The translations under genes and the position numbers were made by a program. From Psettodes erumei (lineage: Eukaryota; Chordata; Actinopteri; Pleuronectiformes; Psettodidae), in NCBI GenBank assembly GCA_016785225.1, contig JAFBJZ010000635.1:124001-188000 (forward strand): 64,000 bases of DNA, written 5' to 3'. The notes beneath the pieces were generated by a model. The model was given only the letters and a program-made list of their open reading frames with translations, was not told the DNA's origin and searched no databases. Shown here in pieces: positions 48,850 to 62,276 of the stretch; the first letter of the stretch is position 1; each line of letters begins with the position of its first letter.

Positions 48850-51800
48850 TTGAGGATGCTGACTCAAAAGGATTCATCCTTGGCAAGACTCCACACGGCC
48901 TTTAAATCAGCCAGTTGTGAACAGAGGAGAGGTTGAGATGCTGAGCATGAGCAGTATAAAAAGTTAACTCCTGATTAATTTTGTCAAATAGGATCCTTTT
49001 TTTAATATATATATATACACACACAATAAATTTTGGCAGGCAACCTTCACGTGGCATTTTTCTTCCTTGAAAAGATTATTTTCACCATTGAGGGACTGGC
49101 ACAGACAAGTAAACACGGCAATAATGTCATCTCATTTTCTATTCATCTCCCAATTTGGTCTGTGTTACGCCTGCAAAAACTCCCCGAGAGAACATGCACA
49201 ACATGCCACGCTCGTCACAGACGCTCTCTGACAACCCCTGAGCCCTGTTGATACAGAGTAGATTATGAAAGATGAGTTCAGAGAGACCTCCGTGGCCCAC
49301 TGGGATACTAACTGGTACTGAGATGCATGTCTGCGTTCTCACGCAGCAGTCACTGTGATGTGCATCTCGTCTGGAGGCCTGTTTCGCAGCAGGCATTACA
49401 CGGAAGTGATGAGACAGCCATTCACAGAGCAGCTGGAGCAAAAAAACGTGTGAAGGCCCTTACACTCGAAAACTTGGAGAAACAGCTAGAGTTTTTGGTT
49501 TTAAAAATATAAAAGCAGGTGTTTTCTCTCGATCTTTGTAGGACACTGTGAGGTCACGAGAAACCGACCAATCGGCTGCTGGATGCTTCCGCTGCCATCC
49601 ACCAAACTGGACAATCGATCTTCTGTTTCTTCTGCGGTGCCATTTCCTGCTCCATCTACATTTTTACGGCATACAAGGCGGATGTCTGTGCCTATTCCTG
49701 CAGTGCCATTTATCTAAAACCAAAACTGTGTTAGTGTAGAGCCTAATGCATTGCGTTGCGTTTGATAGCTCCTTATTTTTCAAAGCACATGACTGTACAA
49801 ACAAGTTATTTCTCCTCTATAACTATGAGCCTGGCTCAACAGAGGTGCGTCTGAACACGGCTTGATGTTGAACAGGCTAAACGCTATTTACCGCAGCATA
49901 TACACTGCGCTGCTTTATTCACTGTTTATGTATTTTCCTACGACACCTGCTGTTACTGACTGTAAGCAGCGGGTACTGTGGCTTAACACAGGAGACAAAA
50001 AAGAGCAGCAGCCAGAAAAAAAAAGTCCTCGGCGGAACTTTAATTGAGTTTGAGCAGTGGGGCACACATCTCGCGAGGTGCCACTTAAAAAACAAATACA
50101 GCTACGATTACAGAGCGTGAGGCAGCACGGGAAATTCTCTGAACCCGTTTCCTCCGGTTCGCATGAACGGCAACACTTGTGCGCCTGGAATAAACAGTCG
50201 GATCCGAGCCGCAGCCCGCGAGGACATAATGTCGTTTCATAACAAAGGCCTCCTCGGCCGAGTGAAGTGGGTTGACCGTCGACATCCCGACTGGGATCGC
50301 AGGAGAAGCTTTGCGCTGATCAACAATGAGAAAGCTCGGGCTGCGTCTGCTCTGTCATGATTTCGCAGGGTAACGGTCACGGAAACAGTGAGGGGCTACG
50401 GTTTAAACTTATTTGAGAAGTAAGATGGTGCGTCTGTCTTACATTTATCTGCTGAAAACAGAGGGACCAGACTCCTTTGTCCTCTGTAAACGTACAGCTA
50501 ATGGTGGGAAAAGAGAGGAAGTGATGGTTTGTGTGTGCGTGCCAGCGTATTGTACCGAAAGAGGGGACGCAAAAAGGAAAAAAAAAAAAAAGGACGATGT
50601 ATTTACTGACATGTCTTCCTTTCCTCTTCTCTATATCACTTCCACACGACGCCCAAACCAGAACCCTCCATTCTGAGCGGGTTGTACTATATGAATGGCC
50701 ACTTTACATAACAATTGATATGAGCCCGGCTGTGGGATTCCTGCATGACAATAAAGATCCAGGCATAATCGCTACCCTCGACTTCCACCGCAGCGCTGTA
50801 GTCTACTTCCCAAACAAGCCTAAGCACGGCAAACTCAGGGAAGTATTAGCAAGGTAATCTGGTTTGCCTGCTGGTACGGATTTCAGGTGCTTGTGCGAAT
50901 TTAGTTTTGACCTAAAGTCTGAGTGAATTGTGAAGGGGGGGGCACTGGTTGCTTTGGATATGGGTGGGAAACCACTGAGGAGGGGTATGTGGGGGCACCA
51001 GCACTCAACTGTTCCATAAATGGGAGTGGACAGGTCTCAGAGCTGCAGGGGCTGCTGGGAAGAGAAGCCCAGTCCTGCAGCCCCATTGTTCTGAACTGAC
51101 AGTGTGTTCTCATCTAAAGGGAGGGGACAAAACATTTTCTTCCCCAGGCCACAGAAAAGGCTAAGTGACCATAACAAAGACCCAGATTATAATACAGTCG
51201 GCCCGAGAGACGCCCAACGCCAAACGTTCCCATGCTGCTCTCCTGTTCGGCGGCATACGTACACATCGCCGGCACTCGCGCTCACCGTCTTCACGGAGAT
51301 TTAAAACGAGAGCCGAAAATAATCCTAAAGCGAGCCGCAGTTCCTCTCCCACAAAAAGGTTTTTAAATCAGGTGATGCATCTTTAAACAGAAAAATTCAC
51401 GTGAGGCGTTCGATCATCACGCTACGGGTTCCTCTGCCGCCTCGCAGACAAGCGCTTCACTCAGTCGCTGTGTTTTCAAACCGCAGCTATAACCCTTACA
51501 CGGCTCACAAACTGACTCATGATCTAATGGTCCCCATTTTAATTATTCAGCTTTTAAATGCTGCGGAGCGAACGCGACGGGACTGCTCCGCACTCGAGGC
51601 TGCGAACACAACCTAGAGCATGTGGATAAAAACAAGTTATTTTACAAATCCGTGACGGGGAGAGGTGCGATAGTGGCAGCACTTCCTTAAAAGCTTCCGA
51701 TGAGAGATTATTAATGCCTTTAATGATAGTCTGAGGATCCACATCGCATATTTCACCCCCTGTCGATTCACTGCATCTTCTAATCTTTTCTGCCCGTCTG

Positions 51801-53707
51801 GCTCTCTGTCTCCATCTCTTGCCGTCTGTGGGCTTGACCGGCCTGCGAGCCCGTGTGTTTGTATTTCAGCCCGTCTCCCCTGTCTGAGGCGAAGCTGGGT
51901 GAGGATGTTTGGTGGGGCGGACAAAATTCCTGACGCATGACCCCTCGGCTCAGGCTCGGAAGGCGAGCTGTCAGTCGGCCAGTTCATTGTTTGTCTTTTG
52001 TGCGTGACATCGGCTCTGTGCTGCACGGGTTCATAGTGGAGAGGCGATTTACGGGATTAGCGACACTTCCCCTGCTCCCAAAGGCCGTGCACTGCATGTT
52101 AGGGGCAGATTATCAGTCTGCTCTTACCATGCAAAGGACTCTGGGCTGAGAAAGGACAAGGGCCGAGCCTCGGCGTGTCCAAGTGTTCTGAGCTACTTCC
52201 TGTGCTTTAGCCCTCCTTCTGGTTACTCCACAAATTCTCCATGATATTAACACGGATATTCAAATGCTCATAATGAGCTTCTATCGTAATATTTCTTCGT
52301 AGCTCCCCATGTCGAAATAAATATGGACTTAGCCTAATCCTCTTTAAACAAAGCTGGGTATTAGAAATCTGTCACTTGACTAGTTACATAAACTGGTGCC
52401 TTCCAGCAAAAGTCACACCAGGCCAGCTGCAACGAAGACAAACGCTCACACGGCTGGGTTTATGAATGAGACCGAATCTAATTAAGGCAAGCTGTCCGAC
52501 GACTTTGTTCACACGTTCTACTCGAGCCGAGACTTTAGCTGACATGACATCACAAGACTAAACTGAGGTCGGAGGGATCTGAGATCGCTGGACGATGGCG
52601 CCAGGCCTTGAAGGCAAACCCAAATCATGTAAAAAAACAAGCAGTGGGACCAGAGAAAACACGAGGCACTTCCAGATTTGCCTGAGAGACTGTCTTTTAG
52701 AAAGAATTCTCAGGGGTTATTAAAGTAAACAGGGGTTGGTTTGGCACGGCAGCGGCTGAAAGATCTGCTGACATGAAAATGGTGGTTTTGCGGCTTGCCC
52801 ACAGCCGATGAAGCTGCACCAAGAGCGCACATCTCAGACATTAACAAAGGGTGACCATAAATGGCTACATGAGTATCCCAAAATACAAAACACATCCATA
52901 AAAACTGCTCTGCTCAGAGGGCAAAGCAAGATGCTCACAGCACGTGTTTATCAGCTACCTTTTCTTCATCCCGGTGGGTTATTTTCTGGATGAATAACTG
53001 AGGTGAAGGCACGGCGAGCTGACTCACACAAACACAGGGTTTGGTACAGTATAAATCACCGTTTCTTGTGTTCCCCTCGCTCCGTGTATTTTAGGTAAGC
53101 CTAGAACGGGTGAAGTTGAATAACGTGATGCATGGTTAACCCAAACAGAAACAAACTCGACCAGACCTCGCAGGACTGCAACACCTCCCGAAGCTTTAAC
53201 GACGTGGGATTCGGGTTTGGAGCCCGAAACAGGGTTCAGGGGACAGCGGCGTGGCTAGCGATTAGCATTTAATGAGTGGAACGATTAACTCCAACATGTA
53301 CAGAGGTCAAAAGGCGGCAATTAAAGTGACGAACTCTCGGCTTCCATACTGTGCACGTCTGGAGCGATCCACTAATGACGTGTTTGACTAGCTGACAGCA
53401 GCCCACTAAAGTCAGCTTAACCTAATCCCACAGAAAACCAAGTTAGGAAGGTAAAAACATCATGTAAATTATACTCTTTTCATTCTTTTATTGATCCACA
53501 AATTTCATACTTCTGTATGTTTTTCTTCTGATGCCATGCAAATGCTCTGGCACTGTAATTAAAAATGTGTAAATCGTGGCTGTAAATATACAGGATTCAT
53601 TATCTTAGATCAACTCTCAACTTGTCTGTTAGTGCACGCTGTTACCAGCACATGCTGCTTACACTCAATTAGTTCAGAAACTACAGTACTTATGCCTACA
53701 TTCTCAT

Positions 53708-53709
<2 letters not shown>

Positions 53710-53747
<38 letters not shown>
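53710..53747 (+). repeat. (CA)n microsatellite
   Basis: Nineteen uninterrupted CA units. Confidence 0.97.
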
Positions 53748-53748
<1 letters not shown>

Positions 53749-54410
53749 CTTCCCACACAGATTAACAATTGTGCTGGAATGTGCTGGAACCTGTAAATGC
53801 TTGGAATATTAAAAAGAAGAAAGCAGAATCACACACGACATTAAGCGCACCTACAAAAGGCCGCCGGTGCTTGTGTAGCAGAAGATGTGCAACGAGCAGT
53901 TGTGCGAGCGAGTTCTGCGTGGGCGTGTTCAAGGAATGCAGTAACTGCCAGGTAATTAGGGTTCAGATTCAGGTATGTGGAGCCGCAGGGAGGCCAGAGC
54001 AAGAGACAGACACACAGACAGACAGACACTCGGTGGGTTCAGTGTGGCTAAATCCCCTGCCAGGCACAGCCACTACAAAAGCACTCAGGTAGGGACATAT
54101 CGACACTGGTGTGGTCTCCGTGATCAAAGCTTTCAGCGCAGCCCTGCCCTTATGCCTTGGAAATGGACCAATTAGGGATAAGGGGGGGGTTGAGAGTTGG
54201 CGGTGCTGCGTTCCATACACCTAGCTGGCAACGGCTTCAGACAAGGTAATTATACACACTCTCCCTCTGTCTCTCTAACACTCATGCTCGCTGCTATCAT
54301 GCCTCACTCATCTCTCTACACCCCGACATTATATCCCTTAAACACAGTCCAAGATAATATGGGCTGACATGAGCCAAACTGTAGCTACATGCAGGACAGT
54401 TAAGCTCCGT

Positions 54411-54565
54411 TGTAGGCGGCGGCGCTTGAACCCGCCCAAAGCTGCTCGGTGCCAAGCGAAATCCTCCGCCGAGTCGCAAACCAGCGTGCATCTCCTCCCG
54501 GTTCGCCCTGATTTATGGCGCTCGCCCGAGCCCCCGTGCGTCGCATCGGACGCGGTGATTGTTCA
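54411..54565. other. CpG islet
   Basis: About twenty CpGs in 155 bp, a density similar to the samd5 promoter. It is flanked by ordinary AT-richer DNA. No start codon, splice site or frame that I can assign to a gene. It could be an alternative promoter or an unmethylated enhancer. Confidence 0.4.
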
Positions 54566-57500
54566 TCCTTAACAGTGCCGTCGCAGGAAAGATGATTATT
54601 TCATCTAGTTGGGGCAGAACATGGGCCCAGGGCTTCAGAAAAATGACTAGAATGCACTCTGTCACGTTTTTTGAGGAGCAGTGTTCAGCTCATTAAAAGG
54701 AGTTTACAACCATCTAGTTCTGTTTGGGGTTTTTTTTTTTCCTTCTTTTTTCGCACCTCTCATTCACACAGAAATTAATGACTGGTGCAGAAAACTGCTG
54801 GTTCATCCTCTCCAATGTGAGGATTTGCTGCTTTTCTCTGTTTTACATTTCAAACTGCCCCCTTTTGGATTTGGGACTGACAAAACCACGCACTCCCTCG
54901 AGAAAGAGAAGAGGCTGATCGATTACGAAAACACACATTAGTTGCAGCTCCGCAGATGAGCCACAGTTACTTTTAGACTCCCAGAAGTTGCTGATCAAAT
55001 GTGGCTTGACTTTCACAGACTGTTGTTGCTAACGACTGAGTTGCATGATGAACTGGATTTAGCAGAAATAACGCTGTATGAGAAACTGAACTAAATAGCT
55101 TGAGAAATATTTAAATTCCTTGGAGCACAGGTGTTGCTGTAGGAATTACAGCCTTATCGAATAATCCCAGAGCTCCCTCGGCCATTTAAGACAGCGAACA
55201 TTGCGAGTGCGAGATTGTGGGAAAACCATATAGTACAATGTTTAAATACCCTGTCTCCATGGCAACTTCTAACAAAGCCCTTTCTAGTGTGTGTGACCTC
55301 CCGTTTCCCTGGCTCATAGATGTGTCAAAAGTAATTAGCTTCCCTGGGCTGCAGGTCACACATGACCACCTAAGGCTATACAGTAAGACCGATGTGTGTG
55401 ATGAGCGACAGGTTGCGTACAGCGCCCACACGGCCGTATATTCCTGACTAATTCTGTTTCTTTTTGTGTGAAAAAATGAATGATCCCCTCCAGGGTAATC
55501 ACGGTGAGTGCAGCAATAACTGTGTGCTCGTTGTAGACATGTGAGGGAGAAAACGTGCGCAGATGTGTTGATTTGCAAGCGTGTTTGCAGTCCGGCTCCT
55601 GACGCGGACAGATGCTCAGGCCCGCTCTGGTGTCACTCTCCATACTGTCGGGGCCCTTGACATCTTCGTTTCCCTCCCATCTCCACTGTTTAAAGAGGAG
55701 CACGGGGTCGCTGCTGCGGACGTAGCGTGACTATGATTCCTTTAGGTGTCTGCACACAGTTTCTGGAGAAAAGAAAGCAAGCTGCAGTTTATGTGTGCTG
55801 CATTAGCCAGCGCTGTGTGAGAGGTGGTGAAGAAAAAAAAAAACATGTTTACAGCAGCAACAGAGCATCGAGTTTCTCTGTTTGCTGCAGCTGACGAGGA
55901 ATCTGCCTTCTGTGCATCGAGCCATAAAATATAGCCTTGAGTTTGTGGGCTTGAATTCACACGTCAAACATAGCTTAGGAGGAGAATAACATTCATTTTT
56001 CTCATTCGACTTGGACAACCCCTGCTCGCGACTTTTCTGTGAGGCCAACTAAAAATTTGACAATGGCACTGTCACAGCTCTGAGCATCCAGAGCATCAAA
56101 CCATAAAATATCCGCGAGATCCTCCAGCCAGCCTCCAGCCTTCTCGTCTCTCAGGAGCAATATCGCCAGCCTACGGTTTCCAGCCGCTCTTACAAACATT
56201 CATAGAGCTCTACCACCTGCTCCAGTCCTCCTTCCACTCTCAAACTGGTGTCCTGTGTCTGTTTTTGGGTCCAACTAAAAAGAGTCCATAACAGGAAACC
56301 CTGCATCCTCCTTTTTACACCTTATAGCTGAAAACTCAAACTACATACACGGACAAGATTGTGGAACAGAAGTGAGTGTACATGCCGGACACACACGTGC
56401 ACAGTGGGGCAGATATACTCCAGTATTGATGAAACCGCCTGCAGTCATTCCCGATGCAGATACTCCGCGGTCGTGCAGACAGGCTGTCTGAAAGCGGCTG
56501 AAACCTTGGACCAGAATAGCTCTGATAATGTATCTGTCGTGAATGTGTGTCATCAGGACCTGTTCTTCAGCACAGTGTGGAAAATGAAATGGCTCCGCTG
56601 CCTCCCCAGCTCGCTTTATTTAAAGCCGTTGCCATGACTGCATAACTTTCAGTGTCACATGTATATTGTAACTCACATATGTTATTTAAATACAGCGTAT
56701 CGCCACGGGCTGTACAGAGTGGCGTTTATACCGCCACAAACATAAAGTCAATGTTTCAACATGAACTCAATGTCTAAATGTTGAGATTATCGCGGCCTGA
56801 CGACTCCAGTAAATGAACGGAGACTGAGCCCATCTGAGTTCGGGTGAATTGTAAATTTGGGCTCTGTGAAATGTCATGTTTCTGACAAAGTTCACATGTC
56901 CGGGGAGTAAAAGCAGCTTAAAAGCCAGTTGATCATGTGAGAAAGAGCGCAGCAGTAGCAAGGCCCTCTTCGCTCCTTCCTGCTGAAATGAGAAGGCCAG
57001 CTGCAAATACAGCGTAAACGCTGCTTTCCCACATTTGCACATGCTCCCAGGAGATGGGTGGTCGAGCCTTTCTGACGGAACAACGGACAGAAACTCTCTG
57101 ACTCACAGCGCGAAAAGTGGAAAACCGTTCAGTGAAAGGCCGTCTTTTCAGTAATACCACTTAAGTAAATACATGATGCGGCTCCTTATGAAATTATTGC
57201 TTTTGGACTAACGGGAGCAAAGATGTGCAAATTGATGTGCGAAAAAGCCACGCTGCATTTTCAACAGATGGGAAAATGGTGCACTCCGCACAAGCAAAAT
57301 GTAAGATGAATTTGACATTGTAGGATCCAACGCCCAGTGAGAAACACGGCGGGCGGTCCATTTCATCGCCTGGGGTGAGATCACCATCAAGGCTTTGTGT
57401 TTTATTCGAGCGGGTCCAAAGCTTTGAGGTCAAAGGTCACTGCGATAGCCGTCAGAGAGCCAACGCTCCCAGCTGCTCTCCAAAGAACTAAATACTGGTA

Positions 57501-57881
57501 CTTGTAGTGTTACAATGATGGTTTAAAAAGCTCCTCCACGCGGGCTGTTTACCAAAACAGCCACTGAGTAAGTGTATATGGGACTTTTTCCATCTGAGGG
57601 GAATGTGATCTCTCCCTACAACCCTGCCCTTTTTTTAATAACCTAAACAGCAGCTCACTTTGCTAATTGACTTTCTCTGTCCTCTCCGGACAATGGAGCT
57701 GGTCCTTGACTTCTTTATGACTTCCCCCTTTATGAGACCTCGGTTGATTGTGCCTTTAAAAGGAGCCCTTAATAAAGACTAAGCAAACAGAGCTTTCAGC
57801 AGAGCGCATGGAAAACTGTAGGGCTCCTCATGGCAAAATGCCAGCCCTATAGTATGGGACAAAGTGAAGAGGAGAGTTAAC

Positions 57882-57897
57882 AAAAAAAAAAAAAAAA
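57882..57897 (+). repeat. A16 homopolymer
   Basis: Sixteen consecutive A residues. No retroelement body was recognised upstream. Confidence 0.9.
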
Positions 57898-60250
57898 CAT
57901 AGGCCAAATGAAAAGCTCATGAAAAGTGTTCAGTGCAGGGGTTTAGCTATGGTAATGAAAAAGCTGTTTGTTTACGAAAAACAGCCACATACTGTAATAA
58001 GTTAAAATCCTGCCTTTCAGTGAACATTCATTTCACTTTACAACAGTAACAGTGTGGTGGAAAACAGAATGTAATTGATACATGATATTGACTGACAATC
58101 TGTCTTGGCATTCGGCCTGTGAATCTATAGATTCTGACAATCGCTGCAGTGGCAAGACATTTGACAAGTTTGGTTCCATCACATCGTTTTTTCCGATGAG
58201 GTACGTTTTGTACAAAAAAAATCGAGTGATGTTTCACGCCGAGTCTTGGCAGTTGTCCATTCAAGCCTGAGGGCGCTCAACCACCGGGGTCATCTTAAAC
58301 AAAAAACAAATTTCCTGCTCGGCCAAAGTGCTGGGATATTAATCAAGATAAGAGGAATGAAAGGGGAAGTGAGACGAGTGTTTGACATGTAAGGCTGTGA
58401 ACTTCCTCTTTCGAGCCAAAGCAAGATTAGAACCCAGTCAGTTAAAATGCATCTTCTTTCTGCGGACCTCCCTGACGGACACAACGTCTCCTGGACGGCC
58501 AGCGCATTGCCGGCATTCTTAAGGCTGGTTAAGCTGCGGGCCTCTCACCATCGCTGCCCTCCACGTTTGATCAGCTGTTCTGTGGAGGTCAGAGGAAGGA
58601 CTTCCAACTTTCCTCCAGCCACTTGACCGCGCGCGTCCTCCATGCCTTCTCCAGCCTGCGAAAACAACGTGCCCATCTATTTACAAGCCTTTCTCTCTCT
58701 GCATGACACCCAGGCTGCTATCACCCACCCATCGACACAATGCTGGACACTTGCCTCCGCCGCCCGCTTCAATGGACGGAAATTGGGAATGCAAAACAGA
58801 CCAGTAGTGAAAGGACATGCGGCTCCATCAGCTTCCATACAAACAATAGAGAATCTCCCACTGTTTAGCTTCTACATCCTCCCGACATGCAGCGCTAACA
58901 ATGAGGCGCTATTATGACCGACTCTGTGCGCTTCCAGCTCGGGATGAGACTACGACGAGGACGCATCTTCACATAATGCGGTGGCGAGCACAATTAAAGA
59001 GTTATTTAAAGTAGAGGGGGCATTTCTCTGGTGAGATCAAAAGTTTGAAATCCCTTGAGATCGCTGGAGTGGAGAAAGTAACAGGAAACAGCAGGGGAAA
59101 TAAAATTGGACATAAAAATAGAACAAGAGTTGTGATGGCTCGCTGCAGTTTTCTGACAACCACGAAACCCTTCAATTTCAACCTCAACTGTACTGTGCCC
59201 AGGAGAAGTTTAGTCTCACAGCCAGGTGAAAAACAGAAGAGACAGGTTTGAACATGAAATACCAAGAGTTTTGTAAAAATCAGACACAAGGAACAACATA
59301 TGGAAACCGCTGAAGCAAAAGCCGTGAAAGAAAAATGATTTGACTGTAAAACTGCACAAATCTCACATGAAGTCCTTAAGTAGTTCTGAGACCGAAACAA
59401 CAGCAGACGCAGCAGCGACGCACTTGAAAAATACTTAAAAGGCCGTCGAGAGCCGATGGTTTCTTCTCAATGATGCTTTCGCTCGCAGTATATCAGCAAT
59501 TCACGAGGACGTTTCAACCAAAAGAGTGGAGACGACGTTAACTCAGAGCACCAGCTGAACATTCAGCAGCAGGCAGACAGGCAGCACCATCCTCTCCACT
59601 TGTATTGTTCCCCGATGAGAGATCTAGAAATGTGCAGCCCGTAGCACAAGTGTTTGTTTACATCATAAGACATAACGCTCTCTCTCTCAGACAAGGGGTC
59701 TCCGCGGCCTTGATAAGGATAATGGGTATTTATTACACCCAGCAGAGCCCTTTCGGTGAATTGTTTGATAATGGGCTGTCTCGCAAGACATCCAGCACAC
59801 ACTGGAGAGGATTTCTGAGCCTTTGTGTCGCCGTTGTGTACATCTCTGCTGTAATGACAAACAGCGGCGATGGAGCCGGTGACAAAGACGAGCAGAGGGC
59901 TGTCAAGGCTTCAGTCTATGAAACTCCCCCGAGTGCAGAGAGCACAGAGGACAATTTAAATGCGGACGGAGATCTTGGTTATGCTATACAATGAACAACC
60001 CCTCGAGACTGACACTGTGTGTCCTGTAATTGCCCAGAGTGTGCCTCTCTGGTCTCGGCCTCCGCTGCGGGTGACATCTCATCTCAAGGGCGGAGAGAGG
60101 GGAGATATCTACAGACCAATCACGGCCCGGTTAGTCGAAACCTCCATCAGCTGGTCGCAGCTCCATCTCTTAACTCCTCTCACCCCTCCTGGGGAGAAAA
60201 GCACTGGGCCGGAGCCAATTCAAAACTACAGGGTTAGACGTGCACACCAA

Positions 60251-60300
60251 CACACACACACACACACACACACACGGGGGGAGAGAGAGAGAGAGAGAGA
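60251..60300 (+). repeat. compound (CA)n-G-(GA)n microsatellite
   Basis: About twelve CA units (60251-60275), a short G run, and ten GA units (60281-60300). Confidence 0.95.
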
Positions 60301-61243
60301 CCTTGACCTGCTCACTCCCCTCGAAAAGCCTGAATGCCAAAGCTTTGGCTCTAAATAAACACTGCCTTCAAAGGGAAAGAGTTTAACCCTCTGGAACCAA
60401 CACTTTGTTTCAGCCCTGGTTTGACAGATAATCCCTCACAAATCCTAAACCTCTGCGGCATTCCCAGTCAGCCAAAAACGGCAGAAATATACGGACAGGC
60501 AAAAAGAGCTTACAATAACATGCAAAACTTGAAATCAAAGCTGGCATCTATTTGAAAAGCAAATTTGGAAGCAAGAAAGTACTGGATAGGGTGTACGGTA
60601 TCAGTCACATAAAATCAATAAGAATGTGGGTGCGCATACATAAAGACACATTTAGTCCGTCAGCATGATTTTTTGGGTCAGGTGTAACAGAAAGTTAAAT
60701 TTACAAAGTTTGCTGAACGTTACAAACACACCTGCTCATGAATATGCAAACAGACAATCCGACCAACACCCAGGGCTGCAATCAGGATTTTAGAAAGGCA
60801 GGGAGACCCTGAGTTTGATCCCACACCATCCGCTCAGCGGAAAACATTCAGCGAAGACTTTAAATCCTACGCTTTCACGGCGCACCTAATTACTTCGGGA
60901 CAGTTCTGCCGTCATTCCCCAGGCTCGCTCAACTACTGAAAAGGAGATAATCAACAGGCTCTTGATCAGCAGAATCAAGCGTGCCTGTTCCTGACCACAA
61001 CAAAACATGTTTCTTTAAAGAAACCCTGACAGAACTGGATCTCTGAGTCAGTCATCCCATTTGAGCAGAAATATAAGTGCAGTTAAATTAGGACAACAAT
61101 AGTTCCAGTATTCAAAACATGCTTTCAAGCCACCTACAGATCCTGATTTATAGATAAGGACCAGTTTTACTGCCCTCCTCACCTTCTGACAGTGTTAGTT
61201 TTCAGTTGCATGCAAAGCCGGTTGGTGCTGAAGGTTCCCAGTA

Positions 61244-61246
<3 letters not shown>

Positions 61247-61277
<31 letters not shown>
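61247..61277 (+). repeat. (CA)n microsatellite
   Basis: Fifteen AC units, about 1 kb inside samd5 intron 1. Confidence 0.96.
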
Positions 61278-61278
<1 letters not shown>

Positions 61279-61676
61279 CACAGGACGTGACCTCTGCCTC
61301 CTCGACGTCCTACCGACATAGCAATCAAAAGCCTTCCCTGTATGTAAATAGCAGTGATTAAGCAGAGCCCTCTCAGCTGTGAGGCATATGATTCAGACAC
61401 TTCTGATGAAAGGTCACCATCAGTCCTGTGAAAACAAGAGGCCCTCTCAGTCTGGCTCCTCACAGGCCTGCCACAGCCAGGCTCAGCTGGGCGCTCTTCA
61501 TTTGCTGCCCCTGCAATCGATAGCCTGTTGCCCATTCATCACGGCAAAGAGCCGGGGCTTATATGCTCATGAGCCCCGGTTGAGCCACCCCCACTGAATG
61601 CTGAGGCAAGTTGCGAGACAGGTGAGGTCAGAGTAGATTAATAATCTGAGTGTAAATCTTTTTTCCCCCCCTGCAG

Positions 61677-61868
61677 GAAATCGCAGACAGGGTGAAGGCT
61701 CCTCTGGATCTCCTCTCCGCTCTCTGCTTATTGATCTGCGGCAACTTCATTCCCATCATTCACCGTGACAGCAACCACTCGCACGTCTGTAGAGCCGCAG
61801 CGGGGCTGAGTAAGGCCGAGTCGTCAGACCGGTGTTTACCTACGTCTCCGATTCCTGCCTCATTTTGA
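61677..61868 (+). other. candidate antisense exon start behind a strong 3' splice site
   Basis: A textbook acceptor lies on the plus strand: a T-then-C pyrimidine tract at about 61658-61671 followed by TGCAG at 61672-61676. The frame directly after the AG stays open for 63 codons (beginning EIADRVKAPLDLLSALCLLI) and stops at 61866-61868. I recognise no protein family. It lies about 400 bp inside samd5 intron 1, on the opposite strand, so a real exon would belong to an antisense transcript. No clear GT donor follows, so it would be a terminal exon or it is a chance match. Confidence 0.2.
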
Positions 61869-62270
61869 GGTTGAACACGTCAGTGACATGGGCCCTGAAA
61901 ACCAGACGCGCTCTCTCTGGCTGACAGTGTGCTTTCATCCAAACGGATGATGCTGAGCAGGTGGCAGCCACATTTCTGCCATATAAACACTTTGGGCGCA
62001 TGGAAAAGCAACCACCATTGCAAATCATCCACAGAGGACTACTTGGAAATAAGTTTTTGATATTTTTTAAATAAAAGCTCAAGTTTAGAAAGGCTGTATG
62101 CATATTTTATATGAAGTGTATATCAGACTAAACTACTTGTCAAGTGGGATAATTTTGCAGCTTAGGAGCAATAATCATTATAGTTTGCTTTAGTCCAGTG
62201 TTTATCATGTTATCATGACTTTTGGCAGCTGATGGTGTCTTTTTGTGCCATAACTGTCTGACCTGGCTCC

Positions 62271-62276
62271 TCTTAC
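62271..62276 (-). other. samd5: 5' splice site of samd5 intron 1
   Basis: On the minus strand the exon ends AAG and is followed directly by GTAAGA, a near-consensus donor. The junction falls exactly after the conserved KPPYSNK block, where SAMD5 proteins change exon. If the intron were retained, the frame would run 23 more codons without family similarity and stop at 62205-62207. Confidence 0.85.

Larger units (their letters stand above)
47719..62270. other. non-coding block, mostly samd5 intron 1 by inference
   Basis: No supported coding sequence. It contains (CACT)5 at 48063-48082, two more G-rich tracts, (CA)n tracts at 48723, 53710, 60251 and 61247, an A16 run at 57882, a CpG islet at 54411-54565, and the antisense acceptor candidate at 61677. 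The part nearest 62270 is certainly samd5 intron; how far intron extends left is unknown because the last exon was not found. Confidence 0.55.

Noticed and set aside
51977..51987. Minus-strand Met-Asn-Trp-Pro, as in the expected last samd5 exon
   Set aside because: The residues before it do not match the expected Gly-Ile-Leu-Glu-Tyr-Leu context and no acceptor AG is in place. A four-residue coincidence.
1..62276. Enrichment of Onecut (ATCAATA) sites across the presumed intron
   Set aside because: I noted roughly eight to ten occurrences, about what is expected by chance in 64 kb on both strands.
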